A DNA stretch of 50,383 nt from the NCBI GenBank assembly GCA_902762355.1, contig CACWNR010000017.1:1-50383 (forward strand), in the 5' to 3' direction. Under the pieces are notes generated by a model. The model was given only the letters and a program-made list of their open reading frames with translations. It was not told the DNA's origin and ran no database searches. Below are positions 25,195 through 33,900 of the stretch, in pieces. The translations under genes were made by a program, and so were the position numbers. Position 1 is the stretch's first letter. The number at the start of each line of letters is the position of its first letter. This DNA is from an uncultured Bacteroidales bacterium (GTDB lineage: Bacteria; Bacteroidota; Bacteroidia; Bacteroidales; Paludibacteraceae).

Positions 25195-26475
25195 TTACCA
25201 CGCGAAGAGCGGGTGTTGATTCATCTCGCGGTTGACCTCTGCGCGTACCGCAGCGATGACTTTCTCGTCTGCAGGTGCGGTGAGCACTTTATCGATGAGC
25301 TCGACGATCCACGGCATCTGGTCTTCTTTGAGACCGCGGGTGGTGATCGCCGGTGTACCGAAACGCAGTCCGGAGGTCTGGAAGGCCGAACGGCTATCAA
25401 ACGGCACCATGTTTTTGTTGGTCGTGATGTCGGCAGAGACGAGTGCCTGCTCGGCTACTTTACCGGTGAGGTCAGGGAATTTAGTACGCAGGTCGATGAG
25501 CATCGAGTGGTTGTCCGTACCGCCGGAGATCACTTTGTATCCCTTATCCATGAAAGCCTGCGCCATGACGGCAGCGTTCAGTTTGACTTGTTTCTGATAG
25601 GTCTTGAAGTCGTCCGTGATGGCTTCGCCGAAAGCGACTGCTTTGGCCGCAATCACATGCTCCAGCGGGCCACCTTGTGTACCGGGGAAGACGGCAGAGT
25701 CAATGAGGGCGGACATTTTCTTGATCTCACCTTTAGGCGTTGTTTTGCCCCAAGGATTGTCGAAGTCCTTGCCCATGAGGATGATTCCGCCGCGCGGACC
25801 ACGGAGGGTCTTGTGGGTAGTAGAGGTGACGATATGCGCATATTTGAGCGGGTTCTCGAGGAGACCGGCCGCAATGAGTCCGGCAGGGTGGGCCATATCG
25901 ACCATGAAGATAGCGCCTATTTCATCTGCTACGCGACGTATACGTGCGTAATTCCACTCGCGGCTGTACGCGCTCGCGCCCGCGATAATTAATTTCGGTT
26001 TATGCGTGCGCGCCTTGAGCTCCAGATCATCGTAGTTCACACGTCCCGTAGCTTCGTCCAGATCGTATCCGATGGCGTTGAACATGAGGCCGGAGAAGTT
26101 AACGGCTGAACCGTGACTGAGGTGACCACCATGACTGAGGTTAAGTCCCATGAAAGTGTCGCCGGCTTTGAGGCAGGCCATGAAGACCGCCATATTCGCT
26201 TGTGCACCGGAGTGCGGTTGTACATTCACGTACTCGGCGTTATAGAGCTTTTTGAGTCGGTCGCGCGCGATATCCTCCGCGATGTCCACGATCTCACAGC
26301 CGCCGTAATAACGGTGTCCGGGGTATCCCTCGGCGTATTTATTGGTCAGAACGCTGCCCATGGCCTCCATGACTTGGTCGGAGACGAAGTTTTCGCTGGC
26401 GATGAGTTCAATACCTTTTGTCTGGCGCTCGCGCTCCCGGCGGATGACGTCAAAAATCTCTGTGTCTCTATTCAT
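25195..26475 (-). CDS. glyA: Serine hydroxymethyltransferase
   Basis: This PLP enzyme interconverts serine and glycine with tetrahydrofolate, supplying one-carbon units in the cytoplasm. The 426-aa product has the usual length. ELIASENF (near 23-30), the HRYYGG segment (54-59) and the PLP lysine Lys222 in [13 protein letters not shown] are visible. It is a single gene between a terminator and its own promoter. No riboswitch was recognised in its short leader. All key residues are present. Confidence 0.95.
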   Translation of the reverse strand: MNRDTEIFDVIRRERERQTKGIELIASENFVSDQVMEAMGSVLTNKYAEGYPGHRYYGGCEIVDIAEDIARDRLKKLYNAEYVNVQPHSGAQANMAVFMACLKAGDTFMGLNLSHGGHLSHGSAVNFSGLMFNAIGYDLDEATGRVNYDDLELKARTHKPKLIIAGASAYSREWNYARIRRVADEIGAIFMVDMAHPAGLIAAGLLENPLKYAHIVTSTTHKTLRGPRGGIILMGKDFDNPWGKTTPKGEIKKMSALIDSAVFPGTQGGPLEHVIAAKAVAFGEAITDDFKTYQKQVKLNAAVMAQAFMDKGYKVISGGTDNHSMLIDLRTKFPDLTGKVAEQALVSADITTNKNMVPFDSRSAFQTSGLRFGTPAITTRGLKEDQMPWIVELIDKVLTAPADEKVIAAVRAEVNREMNQHPLFAW

Positions 26476-26500
26476 AATTTGTAATTTTAATTTGCGACCG

Positions 26501-26531
26501 CAAATTTACGAAAAAAAAATGATATATGCAA
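26501..26531 (-). promoter_or_regulatory. Promoter of glyA
   Basis: On the minus strand: TTG at 26531-26529, a 20-nt gap, TAAATTTG at 26508-26501. The start codon is at 26475. Confidence 0.8.
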
Positions 26532-26600
26532 GTTTTTATGCATATTTTGCAAAGTAGAGTTAGCAAAATGAGAAAAAAAGTGCAAAATGTTAGCAATTAT

Positions 26601-26631
26601 TTGGTAGAATAATGAAAATGTATTAACTTTG
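26601..26631 (+). promoter_or_regulatory. Promoter of the three-repeat lipoprotein gene
   Basis: TTG at 26601-26603, a 20-nt gap and TAACTTTG at 26624-26631. A short inverted repeat (CTTTGCC ... GGCAAAG) starts inside the -7 box, so the first bases of the transcript may fold. Confidence 0.8.
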
Positions 26632-26707
26632 CCAAGTTTTTGTGGCAAAGCAAAACAATTAATGTTAAAAATAACGTTATTATTAACTTTTTAAAAATTA
26701 AATTATT

Positions 26708-27937
26708 ATGAAGAAATTATTTTATTTGTTCGCAGTAGCAGTAGTAGCTATTAGCTTGGCTTCTTGCGACAAGAAGAAAGACGAGCCGACTCCGACTCCG
26801 ACTCCGACTCCGGTGGCAGGTGACACGATCGTGATTACCCACGATGCTTATTATTGGAAAGATGCAACTGCAACTCAAGGTTGGTGGCAGATTATGGACT
26901 CTACCGCTACTTACACTCTGTCGTTGTCTAACCTTGGTGGCCGTACAAAACCTGCCGGTGAGTATGCAATGGAAGACATGGACGATGATTATTCGTTCTA
27001 TGTTGACGAGGCTAAACACGATACACTTCATTTCGTCGATTGCAACCTTACCGTAGCTGTTAGCGCTGATGCAAGAGAGGTTAAAGTTAACGGTACTTTG
27101 GATGCAACTACCGGTGACGTCTTCATTGTTAACCTTACTTGGACTAAGCCGGCTGATCCTATTGCAGCTAAAGAGCTTGAGATTGTTATTCCGGAGGCAG
27201 AGCTTGCTGACTTTACAGCAGAAGATGGAGTCTTCCAAGTATATGGTTCTACCGCAGATGAGGAGTGGTCGGTAAGTCTTACTGTAAATAGTAATACTGT
27301 AGTAGGTACTTACACCCTCGATGATCTCTATGCTTTGGGTAAATATTCTTACATTTGGAATCCTGAGGAGAAATATGAGCCTGAGTACTTCTCTGCAGAC
27401 ATTAAAGTAGAGGCTGGTGCAGAAGAAGGTTTCTATAACGTAAGCGCAGACGTTCTCTGCTATGATAGCGTATTGTACAAGATTACGATGACCGTTGCTC
27501 CGTTTGAGACAGACTCTACCGCTGAAGCAACATTGGCAGGTACGTTAGTTGACCTTACCGCTGCTTATGGTGTCTTCCAGGTACAATCTGAAGGTATGGA
27601 AGATGGTGGTGCGTTCTATCTGACCATTGATGCTGATAATATCGAGGGTACGTTTACAGAGGAAGATGTTAATGCTACCTATGGCGCTGCTCTTGTTTAC
27701 TCTGATTCAGAGTACTACAATGTTAAGGCAATGGAGCTGAATGGCGAGATTTCCGGCGAGAACTATGTTCTGAGCGGAACTATCGCATGTGCTAACAAGG
27801 TTGAGTACACTGTAACTATTACTTGCCCGATCGAGGAAGAAATGGAAGAAGGTGCTCCGTTGCGTAAGGCTCTGAAGAAGAACGCAAAGAAGGCTACCGT
27901 ACAACTCGTTAACGCTAAGCCGACAAGCCGCAAGTAA
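26708..27937 (+). CDS. Lipoprotein with three internal beta repeats
   Basis: Function is not known. The 409-aa product has a lipoprotein signal ending in SLASC (Cys20), then a charged patch and a TP-repeat linker (about 27-35) encoded by tandem ACTCCG units. Three similar domains of about 105-110 residues follow (about 40-150, 155-265 and 272-375). Each has a G-T-Y/F-T turn in its middle and ends in a YxxTxT-type strand. The C-terminal tail (about 385-409) is strongly basic (KKNAKKA ... KPTSRK), unusual for an exported lipoprotein. The gene has its own promoter and terminator and is not in an operon. Surface exposure is likely from the linker. The codons look AT-richer than those of the giant proteins. 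Confidence 0.8.
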   Translation: MKKLFYLFAVAVVAISLASCDKKKDEPTPTPTPTPVAGDTIVITHDAYYWKDATATQGWWQIMDSTATYTLSLSNLGGRTKPAGEYAMEDMDDDYSFYVDEAKHDTLHFVDCNLTVAVSADAREVKVNGTLDATTGDVFIVNLTWTKPADPIAAKELEIVIPEAELADFTAEDGVFQVYGSTADEEWSVSLTVNSNTVVGTYTLDDLYALGKYSYIWNPEEKYEPEYFSADIKVEAGAEEGFYNVSADVLCYDSVLYKITMTVAPFETDSTAEATLAGTLVDLTAAYGVFQVQSEGMEDGGAFYLTIDADNIEGTFTEEDVNATYGAALVYSDSEYYNVKAMELNGEISGENYVLSGTIACANKVEYTVTITCPIEEEMEEGAPLRKALKKNAKKATVQLVNAKPTSRK

Positions 27938-27955
27938 TTGCTAACTTGTCTATAG

Positions 27956-27988
27956 AAAAAACAGTCACTTCGGTGGCTGTTTTTTTTG
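27956..27988 (+). terminator. Intrinsic terminator of the lipoprotein gene
   Basis: A stem of AACAGTCAC paired with GTGGCTGTT (one G-U pair) around a TTCG tetraloop, followed by eight T residues. It starts about 20 bases after the stop codon. Confidence 0.9.
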
Positions 27989-28037
27989 TGCACTATTGCC
28001 GGCGAGGAGTATATATGTTAAAATTCATTAAAATTTA

Positions 28038-28174
28038 CAAAAAGTTACACGAGGTATTGTTGAAAACTTTTTATTTTGGACAACTTTTGAACATTTTGAA
28101 AAATATAAAGTGCTGAAAATAAGCAAAGTAGCAAAAAGTTTTGGACAACTTTTTGAAATTGTTGAAAACTTTTC
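28038..28174 (+). promoter_or_regulatory. AT-rich array of AAGTT/AACTT half-sites upstream of nrdD
   Basis: The 137-nt stretch holds a perfect 8-bp inverted repeat (AAAAAGTT at 28133-28140, AACTTTTT at 28147-28154) around TTGGAC, plus further AACTTTT or AAAAGTT half-sites. It also has two copies of TTGTTGAAAACTTTT-like sequence (about 28059 and 28160) and two of TTTTGGACAACTTTT. It ends just before the nrdD promoter. It is probably an operator array; a replication-type element is a weaker alternative. Confidence 0.5.
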
Positions 28175-28186
28175 TTGCCAAAAAAT

Positions 28187-28217
28187 TTGCACAATTCAAA
28201 AATTTGTATTACCTTTG
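28187..28217 (+). promoter_or_regulatory. Promoter of nrdDG
   Basis: TTG at 28187-28189, a 20-nt gap and TACCTTTG at 28210-28217. A leader of about 160 bases precedes the ATG at 28382. It is GC-richer than its surroundings and shows no recognised riboswitch. Confidence 0.8.
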
Positions 28218-28381
28218 CACTCGATTTCGCTCGCGTTCGGCAATAAGATCGCAAGGGTCAATACCACTCCGCTAAATTGACGGGCGACTTATGCCTCCGC
28301 TCTTCGGTCCGCAAACTGCCCAAGGCAGGTTTACGTCCCGATTTTTTGACAGACAATTGGAATATATTATATACTTTTATT

Positions 28382-30481
28382 ATGGAAACATACATTATCA
28401 AACGTGACGGTAAGAAGGAACTTTTTACCATTGACAAAATCAAGAATGCGATTAGTAAGGCATTCTTAGCGGTAGGTGCGTTTGCGACGGAAGAGACATT
28501 AGGGGCTATCCTTTCGCACTTACGAGTACATAACGATGTAACCGTAGAAGAGATTCAGAACCAAGTGGAGGTTGCTTTGATGGCAGAAGGCTACTATCAG
28601 GTAGCAAAAGCGTTCATCTTGTATCGCCAGGGTCACAGTGAGGATCGCGACACGCAACGTCGTTTGGACTTCATGATGAACTACGTGCAGGCGAGCAACG
28701 CAGCAGAGGGCTCGAAGTTCGACGCGAACGCTAACGTGGAGCACAAGAACATCGCGACGCTGATCGGTGAGCTTCCGAAGCAGGGCTTCATTCGTTTGAA
28801 CCGCCGTCTGCTGACCGAGCGTATCAAGACGATGTACGGTAAGGAGTTGAGCGACAAGTATCTGAACCTGCTCAATCAGCACTTTATCTACAAGAACGAT
28901 GAGACGAACCTCGCTAACTACTGTGCGTCCATCACGATGTATCCGTGGCTGATCGGCGGCACGAAGAGTATCGGCGGTAACGCTACTCCTCCGAAGAACC
29001 TGAAGTCTTTCTGCGGCGGATTCATCAACATGGTCTTCATGGTGAGCTCGATGCTCTCAGGCGCGTGCGCTACGCCCGAGTTCCTTATGTATATGAACTA
29101 TTTCATTGAGCAGGAATACGGCGAGGATTACTACAAGCGTGCGGACGAGATCGTGGACTTGAGCATCAAGCGCCGTACGATCGATCAGGTGATCTGCGAC
29201 TACTTCCAACAAGTGGTTTACAGCTTGAATCAACCGTCGGGTGCGCGTAACTACCAGTCGGTATTCTGGAACATTAGTTACTACGATCGTTACTATTTCC
29301 AGAGCTTGTTTGAGAACTTCCGCTTCCCGAACGGCGAGGCACCTCATTGGGACGGCCTGAACTGGTTGCAGAAACGCTTCATGAACTGGTTCAACGAAGA
29401 GCGTACGCGTTCCGTGCTCACCTTCCCGGTTGAGACAATGGCGCTTTTGGCCGAGGACGGCGATATCAAGGACAAGGAGTATGGCGATTTCACGGCAGAG
29501 ATGTACGCGAAGGGTCACTCGTTCTTTACATACGTGAGTGACAATGCTGACTCGCTGTCGAGCTGCTGCCGTCTGCGTAATGCGATCACGGATAACAGCT
29601 TCAGCTACACGCTGGGTGCAGGTGGTATCTCGACGGGTTCGAAATCCGTATTGACGATCAACCTCAACCGCGCTATCCAGTACGCTGTTCGCAACAACAT
29701 CCCGTATCAGGCCTACATCGAGGACGTAGTGGATCTGATGCACAAGGTTCAGTTGGCTTACAACGAGAACCTGAAGCAGTTGCAAGAGAAGGGCATGCTG
29801 CCGTTGTTCGATGCGGGCTACATCAATATCGGTCGTCAGTACCTGACAATCGGCGTGAACGGTCTGGTTGAGGCAGCTGAGTTCCTCGGTCTGGAGATCA
29901 AGGACACGCCGGAGTACGCACACTTCGTACAGGAGCTGCTCGGTATCATCGAGAAGAAGAACAAAGAGTACCGCACGAAGGACGTGATGTTCAACTGCGA
30001 GATGATCCCGGCAGAGAACGTAGGTGTGAAACATGCCAAGTGGGATCGCGAGGACGGTTATGTTGTTCCGCGTGACTGCTACAACAGTTACTTCTACATC
30101 GTAGAGGATAAGAGCCTGAACGTTCTCGATCGTTTCCGTCTGCATGGCCGTAAGTACATCGAGCACCTGACGGGTGGTAGCGCATTGCACTGCAATCTGG
30201 AGGAGCACCTGAGCCAAGAGCAGTATCGTCAACTGCTGCGTGTAGCGGCTATCGAGGGTTGTAACTACTTCACCTTCAACATCCCGAACACGGTATGTAA
30301 CGACTGCGGTCATATCGACAAGCGCTACTTGAAAGAGTGTCCGTGTTGTCACAGCAAGAACGTGGACTATCTGACGCGTGTAATCGGTTACATGAAGCGC
30401 GTAAGTAATTTCTCTGAGGCACGTCAGAAAGAGGCGGCTCAACGTTATTACGCAGAAAAACAGAAAGCTCCGCAATGTTAA
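28382..30481 (+). CDS. nrdD: Anaerobic ribonucleoside-triphosphate reductase
   Basis: This glycyl-radical enzyme makes deoxyribonucleotides without oxygen. The 699-aa product has an N-terminal ATP-cone (about 1-95), the central catalytic barrel with CASITMYPW and SSCCRLRN segments, a zinc site (Cys639, Cys642, Cys653, Cys656), and the radical glycine Gly669 in RVIGYM. The ATG at 28382 is used; an in-frame TTG at 28277 would add 35 residues unlike the family and is rejected. The last bases overlap nrdG by seven. The radical loop has Ile where many relatives have Cys or Thr, not expected to affect the glycine. Activation is by the nrdG product. Confidence 0.94.
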   Translation: METYIIKRDGKKELFTIDKIKNAISKAFLAVGAFATEETLGAILSHLRVHNDVTVEEIQNQVEVALMAEGYYQVAKAFILYRQGHSEDRDTQRRLDFMMNYVQASNAAEGSKFDANANVEHKNIATLIGELPKQGFIRLNRRLLTERIKTMYGKELSDKYLNLLNQHFIYKNDETNLANYCASITMYPWLIGGTKSIGGNATPPKNLKSFCGGFINMVFMVSSMLSGACATPEFLMYMNYFIEQEYGEDYYKRADEIVDLSIKRRTIDQVICDYFQQVVYSLNQPSGARNYQSVFWNISYYDRYYFQSLFENFRFPNGEAPHWDGLNWLQKRFMNWFNEERTRSVLTFPVETMALLAEDGDIKDKEYGDFTAEMYAKGHSFFTYVSDNADSLSSCCRLRNAITDNSFSYTLGAGGISTGSKSVLTINLNRAIQYAVRNNIPYQAYIEDVVDLMHKVQLAYNENLKQLQEKGMLPLFDAGYINIGRQYLTIGVNGLVEAAEFLGLEIKDTPEYAHFVQELLGIIEKKNKEYRTKDVMFNCEMIPAENVGVKHAKWDREDGYVVPRDCYNSYFYIVEDKSLNVLDRFRLHGRKYIEHLTGGSALHCNLEEHLSQEQYRQLLRVAAIEGCNYFTFNIPNTVCNDCGHIDKRYLKECPCCHSKNVDYLTRVIGYMKRVSNFSEARQKEAAQRYYAEKQKAPQC

Positions 30482-30939
30482 AAGTAGCTTCTTTTGACAT
30501 CGTATTTCAAGAGATTCCGGGCGAGGTAACACTCGCCCTTAATCTCTCTAATTGTCCTTGTCACTGTCCGGGATGCCACAGTCAACATCTGGCGGAGGAT
30601 ATCGGGGAGGAAGTGAACGAGGAGTTGCTGAACGGCTTGTTGGCACGTTATGGTTCGATGATCACGTGCGTGGCGTTCATGGGCGGTGATGCCGAGCCGG
30701 AGGAGGTAGCTAAATGGGCAGAGTGGGTGAAGAGCCGCGCGCTCAAGACTGCTTGGTACTCAGGAAGGACTAGTTATCCGAGGAATCCCAAGGTCCTAGA
30801 CTATCTGAAGCTCGGCCCGTATATTGAGAGCCTCGGTGGCCTAAAGAGTGAGAAGACCAACCAACGGCTGTACAAACGAGAAGACGATAGTTGGATCGAT
30901 ATCACTTCGGTCTTTTGGAAAAAAAACCTCGCGAATTGA
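30475..30939 (+). CDS. nrdG: Anaerobic NrdD-activating radical SAM protein
   Basis: This radical SAM enzyme installs the glycyl radical in NrdD. The 154-aa product has the CxxxCxxC iron-sulfur motif in NCPCHCPGC (Cys27, Cys31, Cys34), then a GGD-type SAM motif (FMGGDAEP). The size is near the usual 150-160 residues. It overlaps nrdD by seven bases and is translated with it. The stop codon lies inside the loop of the terminator hairpin at 30921-30954. Confidence 0.93.
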   Translation: MLKVASFDIVFQEIPGEVTLALNLSNCPCHCPGCHSQHLAEDIGEEVNEELLNGLLARYGSMITCVAFMGGDAEPEEVAKWAEWVKSRALKTAWYSGRTSYPRNPKVLDYLKLGPYIESLGGLKSEKTNQRLYKREDDSWIDITSVFWKKNLAN

Positions 30940-30954
30940 ATCGCGAGGTTTTTT
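30921..30954. terminator. Bidirectional intrinsic terminator (nrdG / giant gene)
   Basis: A perfect 14-bp stem (AAAAAACCTCGCGA at 30921-30934 with its complement at 30941-30954) and a six-base loop, with A or T runs on both sides. It can end transcripts from nrdDG and from the giant gene on the other strand, whose stop is at 30958. Confidence 0.95.
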
Positions 30955-30957
30955 CGT

Positions 30958-33900
30958 TTAATAGATCATGACCTTGTGGCTTGTGACGTCGTCGCCTTGG
31001 TGTATCCGGATGAAGTAGATTCCGCTGATCGCCGGTAGGGTGATCTGGGTCTGTCCTTCATTGAGGTTACCATGGGCAACGATGAGTCCGGTAGTAGCAA
31101 TCACTTCGAACGTACCCTCCTTCGGAGCGTCCACGAATACACGCGGTGCATGACGCGGAGCCTGCGTCGGGTAAACGAGGATAGGATCGTCGTACGCGAT
31201 GCTCGGGTTGATGGAGATGATGAGCGGACAGGTCTCGTACGCGCGGTTCTCACCCTTACGATGCGCAGACATGACTACCTCATCGCCATCACGGAAGTTA
31301 TATTCGATATATCCCTTACCGTTGTTCAGTTGACGAACACCGTTGACGAACCATTCTACCTGATCGAACTCGTATCCACCGTTCAGTTCTTTCTTGAGCG
31401 GTACTACGATATCGTTCCAGTTCTGCTCGATGATCCAGCTCGGGTACTTGATAACGAGTTCGATATTATCGGCACGGCTGACACCGCAGACACCGTTATC
31501 GAGCACGAGGCTCATGGTGTAGGTTCCCGGCTTGACGTAGTTGTTATGGTTGAGGTAGAGTACTTCCGGCTTAACGGGTACGTTACCTGTCGCATAGCGG
31601 TCTTCGCCGAGGAACGGTTGGTCGATGACATCGATGAAGCCCTGATCCTTCGCTGCCTGATCGTAGTAGATGCTATAGAAGGTCGGTTTCGCACCGGTGT
31701 AGGTGAACGCGATTTGGAAGTCCTTATCATCTGCGCAAATCTCACCTCCTGTAGCATTCGCGATATAGGTCGGGTGGGCTACAATGAGGTGGAGCGTGTA
31801 GATGCCGGACTGATAGGTAGCCGCGTCGTTGACGGTGTCGGTGTAGTAACCCTCGATCGTGTACTTCTTACCACGCCACGTGTATTCCTGACCCTCGCAG
31901 ATGGTGTACTCGGTGCTCTGACGGATTGTCTGGATGACATTGAGGTTGAGCACGAACGTACTATCGCAATCATGCACAGTCGGGAAGGTCTTCGTGTATC
32001 GGCCTGCAGCATTGTAGGTCTGGTGGTTCTGATCCCAGGTGTAGGTCTGATAGTCGAAGATCGTTACTGTGGTGTCGAACTTATACGACGGGAAGAGCGT
32101 GATGTCAACGTGGAAGATACTATCGCAACCATCGATAGTCTTGAGAATGACATCCTGTTTACCGCCGCGTGTGACAGCCTTATCGCCGAAGAAGAGGGTG
32201 TCGCCGTCACACAATGTGGTGGTGACATCGAACTCGTAAGCAGGTGCGTCATACACTTCTACACGCCAGATACTATCCATCTCGCCCGTCACTCTGCTGC
32301 GACGGAGGAAGGTGTAGAGGCCTGCTTCGGTGATGACTTGGCCGTCGATCTTGATCTCTGAACCTGCACAGAGCGGCATCGGAGTCCACTCGGAGTAGTG
32401 GGTACTTACGACGATGATCAGACGAGCGATACTATCGCAACCGTACTGGTTGACGTACTGCTCGGTGAAGAGGTTGTTACCCAATACCAAACTGTCATAC
32501 AACATACCCTCATGGATATACGAGTAGTAGGTAGTGCCGTTGGTGCCCGTGTAAGACGTGATCTTGTCGGTTACTACCACACGCTTCTCCGAATAGGTAA
32601 CCGGGTTAACGGTCAAGTTCAGCGTGACGACACTATCCTTATACTGCGAGGTATATTTGTATTGTCCCGTTTGCGCCAGCTTACGTCCGAAGAAGTCGAA
32701 GTACTCACCTTGGCAGATGGTCTTGTTCCACGTAAACTCACGCGTACGTTTCTGGTTGACAACGATATGATAGATACTATCGCAACCATGGATCGTACGG
32801 AGGGTATCGTAGTAGATAGCCGGCGACGAGATGTCGCGTCCGTGGATCTTGAGATGCTCTCCTTCGCCGATCTCGTACTGCTCGTTGATGAAGAATGACG
32901 GGTGTACAAAGACGACTGCCTGACGTACGCTGTCGAAGCCGTACTCAGTGAGGATACTGTCGGTATAGGTACCCGACTGCGAGATCTCCAGGATCAGTTG
33001 ACCATTCTCATCTCTCCACTTGAACGGGAAGTTGATAGTATCCGACTGACAGAGGTCGAAGGTATCCGAACGGAAGTAAGACGGGTGTACAGTCAGGAAC
33101 AAGTGCTCCATACTATCACAACCATGTACGGTCTTTCCTGTCCACTCGTATGTACCGGAAAGGGTCAGTACGCGGTCGTGGAAGACGTACGGCTCCTTAT
33201 CCGAGATATGCTTCTCGAAGAGCTTATCGTAGGTCGGATGCATCGAAATGATGTATTTGATGATCGAGTCACAACCTGCGTTAGACGGAATCGTATCGTT
33301 GAACGTACCGTTCTCGTAGTACCGTTTGCCCTTGAAAAGGAAGGTATCGCCGGCACAGATCGAGATGTTACGCTCGCCGTAGAACGACTTGTTGACGGTC
33401 AGGTGGAGCGTCTTCACTACGCGTGAGGAGTCGGTCCAAGAGATCGGCATAGTGTAATCACCCGTCTCGTTGTACTCAATGCCTCTCCAGATGAACGGCA
33501 GCTCGGAATCACAGATGACAGCCGTCGTGTCAACGTTGAAGGTCTTGAGCACGGTCAGGATCAATTGGTAGGTATCGGTACAACCGTTGTTGTTGGTTAC
33601 GCGATACTCATAAACGCCGGACTCTTTGTACCATACATTGTTGAACAGCGCCGAGTCACCTTCGAAGATACGCTTGGTGGTTGTCTCGTACTTCACCGGA
33701 ATGACGGTGAGCGCCAACATCACGATACTATCGCAACCATTAGCGGCCGTGAGGGTGTCGTAGTACGTACCTTGCTCGGTGAGTATGTTCTTGCCGAACT
33801 TATAGAAGTCGCCTTCGCATATGGTCTTATTAATAGGCTCGGACGCGCGCACGATAGGCAGCACGTTGACCTTGAGACCGATCGCCGTCTCTTTGCCCAG

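Noticed and set aside
25180-25992. 270-aa plus-strand frame opposite glyA
   Set aside because: glyA on the minus strand is complete with its PLP lysine; the plus frame starts in the terminator region.
28218-28381. Riboswitch in the nrdD leader
   Set aside because: No known aptamer core could be recognised; the leader is only noted as long and GC-richer than its surroundings.
28277-28381. N-terminal extension of nrdD from a TTG start
   Set aside because: The extra residues are unlike the family, while the ATG at 28382 begins the ATP-cone at the expected place.
29057-30532. 491-aa minus-strand frame opposite nrdD
   Set aside because: nrdD has all its catalytic residues on the plus strand; the antisense frame is a shadow.
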